Source: Candidatus Aminicenantota bacterium (GTDB lineage: Bacteria > Acidobacteriota > Aminicenantia > UBA2199). Taken from it: a stretch of DNA of 16,903 bases. The number at the start of each line of letters is the position of its first letter. Positions within the stretch are counted from its first letter, which is position 1. The stretch covers positions 1 to 16,903 of the forward strand of contig JAUWNT010000034.1 of the NCBI GenBank assembly GCA_030612495.1. The letters are read 5' to 3'. The position numbers and the translations under genes are program-made. Positions 1-7,162 of this stretch are shown here, in pieces. The notes beneath the pieces were generated by a model. It worked only from the letters and a program-made list of their open reading frames with translations, had not been told where the DNA came from and made no database searches.

Positions 1-7
1 ATTCTTT

Positions 8-36
8 TTGACATTTTAGAATAGCTCAATTATAAT
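8..36 (+). promoter_or_regulatory. Consensus sigma70-type promoter of the salvage operon
   Basis: A perfect -35 box TTGACA (8-13) is followed after 17 bp by a perfect -10 box TATAAT (31-36). Transcription should start near position 43, leaving a leader of about 43 nt before the ATG at 86. This rules out the upstream in-frame TTG at 41 as the start of the first gene. An inverted repeat (CAATTA and TAATTG arms, 27-32 and 38-43) is centred on the -10 box and could be an operator, but short AT-rich repeats are common by chance. Confidence 0.85.
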
Positions 37-85
37 CTAATTGTTATATGAAGTATCTAAAAACAAAAATAATAGGGCACTGTTA

Positions 86-286
86 ATGAAAGTTAAAGTT
101 AATGACAGAGAAATAGAAATTTTCAATGGAGCTTTAGTAAGAGATGCTTTACTTAAATATTCAAAAGAGGAATATAAATTTATAAGAGATAATGAAAAAA
201 TAGTTGTGGATAAGCATAATAATAAGAGGTTTCTTAGTGGTGAATTATCTGCTGGGGAAACCTTGTATATAAAAAACAAATGTTAA
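86..286 (+). CDS. Small beta-grasp (ubiquitin/ThiS-like) domain protein, function unknown
   Basis: This encodes a 66-residue protein. The pattern is an opening beta hairpin (KVKVNDREIEIFNG), a short helix (ALVRDALLKYS), and a closing strand (GETLYIKN) after a G-E-L-S-A-G-E turn. That order resembles the single-domain beta-grasp fold of ThiS/MoaD and ferredoxin-like domains. There is no C-terminal Gly-Gly and no cysteine cluster (the only Cys is the last residue), so neither sulfur carriage nor an iron-sulfur cluster is supported. The start is the ATG at 86, after an AGGG at 74-77; an in-frame TTG at 41 lies upstream of the predicted transcription start. The stop overlaps the AAGGAG ribosome binding site of the 5'-nucleotidase gene, so the two are probably translationally coupled and may act together. 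The gene is convincing; the fold call is an inference from pattern. Confidence 0.7.
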   Translation: MKVKVNDREIEIFNGALVRDALLKYSKEEYKFIRDNEKIVVDKHNNKRFLSGELSAGETLYIKNKC

Positions 287-296
287 GGAGATAATT

Positions 297-2396
297 GTGA
301 AACAGAGACATACTAATTTTAATCTATTTATTACTCAGGTATTAATCGGGTTTATATGCTTAATGTTAAGTTTTAACCTGAAAGGTATTCAAGCAGATAA
401 AAATAATAAAAATATACAAGATGAAACTAAAATAGTTATATTTCATATCAATGATGTGCATAGCCATATTGACAACTTTGCAAAGATAGCAAAATTAGTA
501 GAAGATGAGAGAAAAATCAATCCGGATGTTTTTTTGATGAATGCAGGAGATAATTTTAGTGGCAATCCTATTGTTGATCATTATGTCCCTAAAGGAGAAC
601 CTATACTTGAGTTGATGAATAGATTGAAATTTGATGTTCAAGTGATTGGTAATCATGATTTCGATTATGGACAAACCATTTTTAAAAGTTTTATAAAAAG
701 GGCAAATTTTCCAATTATATGTGCAAATGTTAAGGTTTATGAAGGTGTTATCTCTCAGCCTGAACCATATGTTATTTTAAAAACAAAAAATGGGTTGAAA
801 ATTGCAGTTTTGGGTCTCATTCAGATAGATGAAGATACTCAAATACCCAGTACTTTACCAAAAAACGTTGAAGGATTAGTTTTTCCAAATGGTATTGAAG
901 TTGCTAAACGATTTAGGTATTTGAAAAAGAGAAGCAATATTTTTATTGCTTTAAGTCATTTGGGTTATAAGGATGATGAGATACTTGCAAAAGAAATGCA
1001 AGGTATAGATATTATTGTTGGCGGTCATTCTCATACTATTATTAAAAATCCAATAGAGACAAATGGAGTATTAATTACTCAAGCTGGAGCATATGGTGAG
1101 TATCTTGGAAAAATTGTAATAACATTAAAAAATGGTCAAATAATAAAAAAAATAGGAGAATTGATTGATTTAAACTCGTTTAAAAAGGAAAATCCTAAGG
1201 TAAAAGCCCTTATAGCAAAATATAATGATAATCCAGAATTAAATCAAGTCTTAACCAAATTGACTAAACCCATAGTAGGAAATTCAGAGTTAGGAAGCTT
1301 AATGACAGATGCAGTTAGAAACATTCTTGGCTTTGATATAGTCTTTCAAAATTCCGGGGGAATCCGTATGGATAAGCTGGAAGATAAGGTAACAATAAAG
1401 GATATATATACTCTTTTCCCTTTTGATAATGAAGTTGTTCAATTTAAAATGAGTACTGCTGAGATAAGAACTCTTATTAAGTTTGATTATGAACGCTATA
1501 AACATACGGATCTTATGGTTTCTGGAATTAAATATATTGTAAAACATACAATAACAAATGAAGTAAAAGCCATTGAACTCATAAATGAGAAGGGTGAATC
1601 TTTAGATGAAAGTAAAACCTATAATGTAGGTTTAAACAGTTATGTTGCGAGTGTTTATAAATTCAGTCATAAAGATCCTGGGAGATCATTGAAAACCGGG
1701 GTTGTAGATGCCATAATTCAATATTTAAAACAGAAAAGGGATTTAACTATATATAGCGGTATTCAAAGAACATTTGAGGAATTTATACATGAAGGAGGTT
1801 TGACCAAAATAGGTAAAACTGAGGTTGAAATATCAGCAGGAAATGATCCTTTTGGCACATCTACAACTGCTGGTAATCTAATAGCTGATGCAATGAGATG
1901 TTCATCGAGAGTAAATATTGCTTTATTTCCGAGTAGATTGCAAAAGAAAAACTATAAGATAAAAGCTGGAGAGTCTTTATTTAAAGAGATGATCCCAAAA
2001 TTGTATTCATATGTAGATAAAAATAGGGTTATTACAGGGTATATGAAAGGAAGTGATTTAAAACAATTTATATTAAAAAGAAGTCAATTTAGAAATAATA
2101 TTGATCTACAAATTTCTGGTATGAAATATAAAATATATTGCGACTCAGAAGGTAAAGTAGTTTCAGTGGAGTGTCATCTTGCAAATGGCAAAAAAATTGT
2201 TGACTCTCTTACTTATACAATTGCTTTTAATGCTTATGATTTTGATAAGTATTACTACATTTATAATAAAGTAAAAGAACGATCAGTAAGTAAAAAGAAT
2301 CTTTATGAAATACTTTATGCACATATTAAAGGAGTTGGTGTTATTTCATTTTCCATAAAAGAGAAGAGAGTTGAAATTTTAAGATCGAAAAAATAA
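297..2396 (+). CDS. Exported 5'-nucleotidase/UshA-family metallophosphoesterase with a duplicated C-terminal domain
   Basis: This probably hydrolyses nucleotides or related phosphoesters in the periplasm or at the cell surface. It starts at GTG 297, six bases after AAGGAG (285-290). A hydrophobic segment (residues 10-28) looks like a signal peptide or anchor. The metallophosphatase domain carries the expected dimetal motifs: D53-x-H55, G84-D85-N86, G118-N119-H120-D121, and G242-G243-H244-S245-H246. The first 5'-nucleotidase C-terminal domain (about 295-505) has the N-S-G-G-I-R loop (352-357) and F-P-F-D-N (374-378). The usual G-G-D-G-Y-type loop is replaced by a Y/F-containing stretch. From about residue 510 to 699 a second copy of the same domain is recognisable (G-N-L-I-A-D-A-M, a Y-x-Y-V-D-K-N equivalent, G-M-K-Y) but it has lost the GGIR loop. 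The family is usually about 500-550 residues, so the 699 length reflects this extra copy. Substrate specificity cannot be read from the sequence. Confidence 0.9.
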   Translation: MKQRHTNFNLFITQVLIGFICLMLSFNLKGIQADKNNKNIQDETKIVIFHINDVHSHIDNFAKIAKLVEDERKINPDVFLMNAGDNFSGNPIVDHYVPKGEPILELMNRLKFDVQVIGNHDFDYGQTIFKSFIKRANFPIICANVKVYEGVISQPEPYVILKTKNGLKIAVLGLIQIDEDTQIPSTLPKNVEGLVFPNGIEVAKRFRYLKKRSNIFIALSHLGYKDDEILAKEMQGIDIIVGGHSHTIIKNPIETNGVLITQAGAYGEYLGKIVITLKNGQIIKKIGELIDLNSFKKENPKVKALIAKYNDNPELNQVLTKLTKPIVGNSELGSLMTDAVRNILGFDIVFQNSGGIRMDKLEDKVTIKDIYTLFPFDNEVVQFKMSTAEIRTLIKFDYERYKHTDLMVSGIKYIVKHTITNEVKAIELINEKGESLDESKTYNVGLNSYVASVYKFSHKDPGRSLKTGVVDAIIQYLKQKRDLTIYSGIQRTFEEFIHEGGLTKIGKTEVEISAGNDPFGTSTTAGNLIADAMRCSSRVNIALFPSRLQKKNYKIKAGESLFKEMIPKLYSYVDKNRVITGYMKGSDLKQFILKRSQFRNNIDLQISGMKYKIYCDSEGKVVSVECHLANGKKIVDSLTYTIAFNAYDFDKYYYIYNKVKERSVSKKNLYEILYAHIKGVGVISFSIKEKRVEILRSKK

Positions 2397-2412
2397 ATAT
2401 TAGGAGAGATTA

Positions 2413-2982
2413 ATGGCTCAACTTTATTTTAGATATTCAACTATGAATGCAGGGAAATCAACCGAAGTATTGAAAATAGCACATAATTATGAGGAGCAAA
2501 ATAAAAAGGTTTTACTTTGTACTCCTTCTATTGATGATCGGTATGGGAAAGGGAAAATCGTTTCCAGAATGGGTTTTAAAAGAGACGCAAAAATAATTGA
2601 TAATAAAATTAATTTGTTTAAATTAGCAGAAAAAACTCACCCTGATTGTATATTGATAGATGAAGGACAATTTTTGACAAGAGCTCAAGTCATTGCCCTT
2701 ACTGAAGTTGTTGACCAATTGAATATACCTGTTATTGTTTATGGTTTAAAAAATGATTTTCGGAATTACCTCTTTTCAGGGAGCGAAGCTCTTCTTATTT
2801 TTGCAGATAAAATTGAAGAGGTTAAGGCTGTATGCTGGTATTGTTCAAAAAAAGCTACTATGCTATTAAAATTTAAAGATGGTAAACCTGTTGATAAAGG
2901 TGCTCAAATTGAAATTGGTGGTAATGATAAATATGTATCTGTGTGTAGAAGGTGTTATTGTAAAAGGTTAGAATTAAAATAG
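2413..2982 (+). CDS. tdk: Thymidine kinase (type II)
   Basis: It phosphorylates thymidine (or deoxyuridine) with ATP in the cytoplasmic pyrimidine salvage pathway. The 189-residue length is typical of the bacterial/human TK1-like family. The P-loop is M-N-A-G-K-S-T (11-17). The D-E-G-Q-F motif (83-87) holds the catalytic glutamate E84. The lasso region Y-G-L-K-N-D-F (110-116) precedes the zinc site C141-x2-C144 and C178-x2-C181. Start ATG 2413 has an AGGAG (2402-2406) six bases upstream, and the gap after the 5'-nucleotidase is only 16 bp, so it is in the same operon. The pairing makes sense: an exported nucleotidase releases nucleosides that this kinase can retrap. It converges with the J-like/HTH gene, whose stop lies 23 bp away; no hairpin-plus-U-tract terminator is evident between them. 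Confidence 0.96.
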   Translation: MAQLYFRYSTMNAGKSTEVLKIAHNYEEQNKKVLLCTPSIDDRYGKGKIVSRMGFKRDAKIIDNKINLFKLAEKTHPDCILIDEGQFLTRAQVIALTEVVDQLNIPVIVYGLKNDFRNYLFSGSEALLIFADKIEEVKAVCWYCSKKATMLLKFKDGKPVDKGAQIEIGGNDKYVSVCRRCYCKRLELK

Positions 2983-3005
2983 GTCTATTAATTTAATTTT
3001 TTAAT

Positions 3006-3545
3006 TTAGAACTCATTTTTGTTCTTATTTTCATATTTCTTCATATAATCATCAGTTACCTTTTTTATGTCTAGAGATAAATACTCAGCATATTTTCTTA
3101 CAAAAATTCTTACATAAGCTTTAGGAGGAAGAAGGTCAAATCTTTCTGTTTCGATATTTTTTAGATACTTTAAGGATATTTTGCTAAAAAAAGCAACCTC
3201 TTCCAAATTAATTCCCAGGACTTCTCTTGTTAATCTTAGGGCATTTCCATCATATATATCAAATTCAGGAACATGTTCATTTGATACTGTAGTTTTTATG
3301 GTTTGGGTTTTTTCTTTTTTTTCTGACAAATAATAATCTGAAAGTATAGCATAAGCTGTTTCAATTTGTTCCAAAATCTTTTTCCGCTTTTCTTTTCCCA
3401 ATGTACCCTCTATAGGAGCAAAAATAAAGGAGTTTGATGAATATAATTTTTTCAAGTGTGAATATGCCTCCTTTACTTCTGAAAAGGTTGTATCTGGCTT
3501 TAATTCAAGTATTTCAAAATATTTTTTATAATCTTGTTCATGCAT
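3006..3545 (-). CDS. Soluble protein with a degenerate J-like domain and a RodZ-like HTH domain
   Basis: Residues 5-72 follow the helical pattern of a DnaJ J-domain (Y-F-E-I-L-E-L-K-P, then E-V-K-E-A-Y-x2-L-K, then I-E-x-A-Y-A-I-L-S-D). The HPD tripeptide that stimulates Hsp70 ATPase is missing, so classical DnaK co-chaperone activity is unlikely. Residues 98-172 match the HTH_25/RodZ-type domain: L-R-x2-R-E-x-L-G, K-Y-L-K-N-I-E-x-E, then L-P-P-x-A-Y-V-R-x-F-V-R-x-Y-A-x-Y-L-x-L-D. Unlike RodZ there is no membrane segment. The ATG at 3545 overlaps the end of the MinD-like gene by 8 bp, with no separate ribosome binding site, so the two are translationally coupled and likely partners. It is the last gene of the long minus-strand run. 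The function is unknown: the HTH could bind DNA or, as in RodZ, a cytoskeletal partner. Confidence 0.8.
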   Translation of the reverse strand: MHEQDYKKYFEILELKPDTTFSEVKEAYSHLKKLYSSNSFIFAPIEGTLGKEKRKKILEQIETAYAILSDYYLSEKKEKTQTIKTTVSNEHVPEFDIYDGNALRLTREVLGINLEEVAFFSKISLKYLKNIETERFDLLPPKAYVRIFVRKYAEYLSLDIKKVTDDYMKKYENKNKNEF

Positions 3546-4476
3546 TTTTTATATTACTTATTTTTATTTGTTCTTTATTGATTATGTTTTCTGCAATTTC
3601 AGTGATTTCTTTTTGGATTCGAGTTGAAATGTTAAACTTTGGTAAATAATCTGAAATGCTTAAGTTTTTCCTAAAATTGTCATCGGAAGCTATATATCCA
3701 GCATATATAGAAGGTATTCCCAGGTACTTAATGCAAAGGCTTTTAATTGAAAATCCCTGGTTAATTTCATTTGGATTTCTAAGCTTATTTAAAACAATAA
3801 ATATAGAAAACTCAGATATTTTTTTAGAAATAGATCCGTCAAAATCCAGGTTACCTTTAATATAATCAGTTAAATCAACAATATCTTTGATTCCATAAAT
3901 TTTTCTATCTTCCCATATATTTTTAGCAGCATCTTTTAATTTGTGCTTTTTAAGTAAAAAATTTAAGTTTCTAAAGTATGCATTTTTAACAAATTGGAAT
4001 AAATTATCAATTGCAGTTATCTCAGGAACAGTGATAACTATCATTTTATCTGCCAGAAGAAAAATATCGATTGTATTAAAATTCAAACCGCCCCCAAGAT
4101 CTATTAGAATATAATCTGCATTTAACATCTTTATATGTCTTAAGAATTTCATCTTTTGTGAATATTTAATACTACTTATAGAGATAGAATTGCGATCTCC
4201 AGTTATTATTTTCAAATTTTTTATATTTGTGTGTGATAAAAGGTTTTCAAGAGGTTCTTTGTTTACAAAAAAATTTTTTATAGACTTTTCACTTTTTTTT
4301 ATATTAAAGAAATATCTTAAATTAGCTCCACCAAAATCACTATCAATTAATATGACTTGTTTTTTTTTTAATGCTAAATATGTAGCAAGTTGACTGAATA
4401 AAAAAGTTTTACCTGTTCCACCTTTACCACCACCTATAGCCCATATCTCTGCCACTTTAGTCTTAACTTGCTTCAT
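3538..4476 (-). CDS. MinD/FlhG-like deviant Walker A ATPase
   Basis: A SIMIBI-class P-loop ATPase of the ParA/MinD superfamily, which positions cellular structures by ATP-dependent dimerisation. The deviant Walker A G-G-G-K-G-G-T-G-K-T (15-24) includes the signature lysine K18. The switch/Walker A' is I-D-S-D-F-G-G-A-N-L (44-53), and Walker B is I-L-I-D-L-G-G-G (123-130). The G-G-A-N-L and D-L-G-G-G versions resemble FlhG/YlxH-type and MinD-like orphan proteins more than plasmid ParA. At 312 residues it carries a lysine-rich insertion (about 170-225). The C-terminus shows no obvious MinD-type amphipathic membrane-targeting helix. No flagellar, chemotaxis or MinC genes lie nearby; it overlaps the J-like/HTH gene and follows envelope genes. 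A 60-bp gap separates it from the DUF1573 gene, with no good Shine-Dalgarno or promoter seen. Confidence 0.88.
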   Translation of the reverse strand: MKQVKTKVAEIWAIGGGKGGTGKTFLFSQLATYLALKKKQVILIDSDFGGANLRYFFNIKKSEKSIKNFFVNKEPLENLLSHTNIKNLKIITGDRNSISISSIKYSQKMKFLRHIKMLNADYILIDLGGGLNFNTIDIFLLADKMIVITVPEITAIDNLFQFVKNAYFRNLNFLLKKHKLKDAAKNIWEDRKIYGIKDIVDLTDYIKGNLDFDGSISKKISEFSIFIVLNKLRNPNEINQGFSIKSLCIKYLGIPSIYAGYIASDDNFRKNLSISDYLPKFNISTRIQKEITEIAENIINKEQIKISNIKNA

Positions 4477-4536
4477 TTTTTTATTAATTTCAATTTTCTT
4501 TATTCATAGATTATGTTGTTTGTAATTGATTGTTCC

Positions 4537-5217
4537 CTATCGTGTGTCTATTCTTACGATTGATACGTGGTGTCTATATGCATTGGTTCTTATCTTTAAA
4601 AATGTAGTGAGCTTTTCTGTTTGCATTGGATTTAATATAATATTAATTTCTGAAATTTCATCAGGTTTTATGATTTTTTTTTCAAATTCAACCATTATCT
4701 CTGGAGCATGCGTGATTTCAAGTATTACCAAATCGATTGTTCCGGTATTTTGAATTGATATTTTTTTAGAATATTTTTCTTCAATTTTAATATCTTTAAA
4801 ATTAACTCTGTCTGGAAAAATTTTAATAGAAGCAAAATTTTTTAATATTACTTTTCCTGTAATTTTTAATCTTATATATTGATTTGTCTTGTCATTTGTA
4901 ATTACGGTTATGGTTTTAACGATTTTTCCACTATAGCCTTGAGAAAAGAATTTTACCGGAATTTTCCCATTTTCACCTGGATTATACTCTTTTTTTTCGA
5001 TTTGTGTTACAGTACATCCGCATGAGGTTCTTATATTTTTTATAATCAGTGCAGTATCCCCATCGTTTATAAACTCAAATTTAAGGTTAATTACTCTACC
5101 ACTTTCAATTTCGCCAAAATCTACAACCTTTTGTTTGAATTTTATGACTGGTTGTGAAAAAAGTAAAAACTGGGAAATAACAAGAATAATAAACAGGATT
5201 ATTAATATTTTTTTCAT
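4537..5217 (-). CDS. DUF1573 protein, exported, with a second Ig-like (ASH-type) domain
   Basis: The N-terminus (MKK followed by a hydrophobic run to about residue 20) is a signal peptide or anchor, so the protein probably works in the periplasm or at the outer membrane. Residues about 24-122 match DUF1573: V-D-F-G-E-I-x-S-G, then F-x-F-x-N-D-G-D-T-A-L-x-I, and the hallmark T-S-C-G-C-T (65-69, cysteines 66 and 68). Residues about 130-222 form a second beta-rich repeat of similar layout (V-N-F-K-D-I, then I-x-N-T-G-T-I-D-L) without the cysteines, giving 226 residues where many DUF1573 proteins hold a single domain. The ATG overlaps the lpxD stop (ATGA), with GGAGG at 5226-5222 inside the lpxD end. 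The biochemical role of the family is unknown. Confidence 0.88.
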   Translation of the reverse strand: MKKILIILFIILVISQFLLFSQPVIKFKQKVVDFGEIESGRVINLKFEFINDGDTALIIKNIRTSCGCTVTQIEKKEYNPGENGKIPVKFFSQGYSGKIVKTITVITNDKTNQYIRLKITGKVILKNFASIKIFPDRVNFKDIKIEEKYSKKISIQNTGTIDLVILEITHAPEIMVEFEKKIIKPDEISEINIILNPMQTEKLTTFLKIRTNAYRHHVSIVRIDTR

Positions 5218-6230
5218 TTTTCCTCCAATTCTTTGATTCTATTTTCAAGAATTTTAATTTTCTCAATATATTTTTCAATATTTCTATATATTACAAAACT
5301 TTTTCTCCATTTTGTTATTTCTTGATGAGGGATGCCTGCAATAATACTCTTGTTTTTTATATTCCCTGAAACACCGCATTTAGCAGCAATCATTACTCCG
5401 TCAGCGATTTTTATGTGATCTGCAATACCTACTTGCCCTCCCATTATCACATTCTCACCAATGTCAACTGACCCAGATATACCAGATAAAGCAGAAATGG
5501 CAGTTGACTTACCAATTTTAGTGTTATGACCTATTTGAATGAGATTGTCTAGTTTTACATAATCATTTAAAATTGTCTCTTCTATTGTAGATCTATCAAT
5601 ACAGGTGTTTGCCCCAATTTCACAATTATTTCCTATTATTACTTTCCCTTTTTGAGGGATTTTAACTGGTTGACCATTCGATAACCGGGTAAATCCAAAA
5701 CCATCAGCTCCAATAACTGCTCCTGGCTGTATTGTTACATCATTTCCAATTTCAATATCTTCTCTTATAACAACATTTGAATATATAATGCAATTTTTAC
5801 CAATTTTAACGTTTTTGTATATCTTAACTCCTGAATGAATTTCAGTATTATATCCAATTGTTGTGTTATCACCAATATAAGAGAAAGCCCCTATTGTCAC
5901 ACCTTTCCCAATATGAGCAGTTTTAGAAATATAAGCATTTTTACTTATTGTCTTATTAAACCTTTTATGTGGGAAAAAATATTCTAACAATTTAGCAAAA
6001 GCTAAGTAAGGCTCTTTAACATATATTAGATTTGAGTATGTGATATGACTATCTTCTTTTACAATCAGAGCGCCTGCAATAACTTTTTCAAGTTTAATAC
6101 TATCTTTAACTGCAAAAGAGATCTCTTTTTGATTTGCTTTTGAAATCGAATTAACAGAATGGATTAAATAATCAGGATCTCCATTTAGCTTACCATTAAT
6201 AATCCTATTTATCTCTTTTAATTTTATCAT
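5214..6230 (-). CDS. lpxD: UDP-3-O-acylglucosamine N-acyltransferase
   Basis: It transfers a second hydroxyacyl chain from acyl-ACP to UDP-3-O-acylglucosamine, the third step of lipid A synthesis, at the inner face of the cytoplasmic membrane. The 338 residues follow the family plan: an N-terminal uridine-binding domain (1-95), a left-handed beta helix of hexapeptide repeats (about 97-290, I-G-x4 periodicity), and a C-terminal helix (300-338). The catalytic histidine is H235 in Q-I-G-H-N-T-K-I-G. G-A-D-G-F-G-F (174-180) and the C-terminal I-A-G-I-P (297-301) are family hallmarks. The ATG has AAGG (6240-6237) upstream and lies 26 bp inside the end of the brkB-like gene. It is the only lipid A gene here, which indicates a diderm cell. 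Confidence 0.96.
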   Translation of the reverse strand: MIKLKEINRIINGKLNGDPDYLIHSVNSISKANQKEISFAVKDSIKLEKVIAGALIVKEDSHITYSNLIYVKEPYLAFAKLLEYFFPHKRFNKTISKNAYISKTAHIGKGVTIGAFSYIGDNTTIGYNTEIHSGVKIYKNVKIGKNCIIYSNVVIREDIEIGNDVTIQPGAVIGADGFGFTRLSNGQPVKIPQKGKVIIGNNCEIGANTCIDRSTIEETILNDYVKLDNLIQIGHNTKIGKSTAISALSGISGSVDIGENVIMGGQVGIADHIKIADGVMIAAKCGVSGNIKNKSIIAGIPHQEITKWRKSFVIYRNIEKYIEKIKILENRIKELEEK

Positions 6231-7092
6231 TTTTTTCCTTATCTAAAATGTGGGTTAATTTAGCACCATACAACATTATACCCATAGAGAATTCCATCCA
6301 GAATCCGAATAGGATAATGGCAATAACTGGGCCTTTTATTTTCCCCACCAAAGATATATTTATCAAATAAAATGTGTACCCTCTTTTTACAATCTCCCAT
6401 AGAATGGTAGAAATAATAGCTGCAATAAATGCTCCTTTTATATATATTTTTTTTTCAGGTATCCATTTATATAAAATAAAGAAAAATAAAAATGTTACTA
6501 AAAAAGGTGCTACATATAATATTAAAAATTTATTTAGGGAATTAATGAAATCAGGATTAATATGGCTGGCTAAAAATTTATTTCCATAGAAAAGAGTGGT
6601 TGCAGTTGAAATGAAATTAGTTGCAAAAAAATTAAAGATAAGCAAAACTCCTAAAATGGAAAGCAGACTAAACTCACTTATTCTTCTTACCAGAAACGGT
6701 TTATTTATTTTTTTGTAATTTATGTATGTTTCACACATTTCATTTACAAATTGTACGATTTTTTTTATTAGTAAAAAGCCCAAAAAAAGAAAGAATACAA
6801 TTCCAATTATACCAATTTCTTTTAATCTAGTAGAAATTTCTTCAGCTTTTATAAGTATATCAGGGGAAATTTTCGAAAAGAAATCTGGAGAAAAGGGATA
6901 TATACTTTTAATAGTAATATCTGAGCTACCTAAAAATTTAGTAAATATAAAAATAGCAAAAGTTAATAAGAATAGAGTTGAAAATATGGAGTAATAAGCA
7001 AGTATACTGGCTTTATCTATTCCATCGGACTTAAGAAATTCTTTGAAAGCTTTCCATATATTTTTTGGTAATTTAAAATCTTTTAGGCTCAT
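6205..7092 (-). CDS. YihY/BrkB-family inner membrane protein
   Basis: A 295-residue integral membrane protein with about six hydrophobic segments (near residues 28-52, 90-112, 140-165, 185-212, 218-240, 250-278). Family features include the D-K-A-S-I-L-A-Y-Y-S-I-F-S start, the Y-K-W-I-P-E-K-K stretch leading into a G-A-F-I-A-A-I-I-S-T-I-L-W helix, and F-Y-L-I-N-I-S-x-V-G-K-I-K-G. The family was once annotated as ribonuclease BN, now regarded as incorrect; its true function is unsettled. It ends inside lpxD with a 26-bp overlap. Start ATG 7092 has no visible Shine-Dalgarno and is separated from atpE by 70 bp that hold the 7115-7150 hairpin, so its expression may differ from that of the atp genes. 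Confidence 0.87.
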   Translation of the reverse strand: MSLKDFKLPKNIWKAFKEFLKSDGIDKASILAYYSIFSTLFLLTFAIFIFTKFLGSSDITIKSIYPFSPDFFSKISPDILIKAEEISTRLKEIGIIGIVFFLFLGFLLIKKIVQFVNEMCETYINYKKINKPFLVRRISEFSLLSILGVLLIFNFFATNFISTATTLFYGNKFLASHINPDFINSLNKFLILYVAPFLVTFLFFFILYKWIPEKKIYIKGAFIAAIISTILWEIVKRGYTFYLINISLVGKIKGPVIAIILFGFWMEFSMGIMLYGAKLTHILDKEKNDKIKRDK

Positions 7093-7114
7093 AGATTAAT
7101 GATTTAAGTTTTTA

Positions 7115-7150
7115 AGTAATAGGAGAGAACAATCGTTCTCTCCTATTACT
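7115..7150 (-). promoter_or_regulatory. Perfect 16-bp hairpin between atpE and the brkB-like gene
   Basis: The arms 7115-7130 and 7135-7150 are exact reverse complements around a 4-nt loop. No U-tract follows on the minus strand (the next bases are TAAAAACTTAAATC), so it is not a standard intrinsic terminator. It may stabilise the atpE mRNA 3' end or attenuate the downstream genes. An 8-bp tandem duplication, CTATTACT at 7143-7150 and 7151-7158, lets the opposite arm pair in two registers. Confidence 0.75.
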
Positions 7151-7162
7151 CTATTACTATTG

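Noticed and set aside
41..85. An upstream in-frame TTG start (41) for the small beta-grasp-like protein, adding 15 residues
   Set aside because: The consensus promoter at 8-36 predicts a transcript start near 43, which would leave this codon untranscribed; the ATG at 86 has its own AGGG site.
86..286. ThiS/MoaD-type sulfur carrier
   Set aside because: The C-terminus lacks the Gly-Gly needed for adenylation and thiocarboxylation, and no E1-like or thiamine/molybdopterin gene is nearby.
1299..1547. Open frame antisense to the 5'-nucleotidase gene
   Set aside because: It lies inside a well-conserved coding region, has no ribosome binding site and resembles no known family; the same reasoning removed the other antisense frames across the window.
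2983..3005. Bidirectional terminator between the convergent thymidine kinase and J-like/HTH genes
   Set aside because: Only AT-rich, imperfect repeats are present; no stable stem with a T-run could be defined.
7115..7150. Intrinsic terminator after atpE
   Set aside because: The stem is perfect but no run of T follows on either strand.
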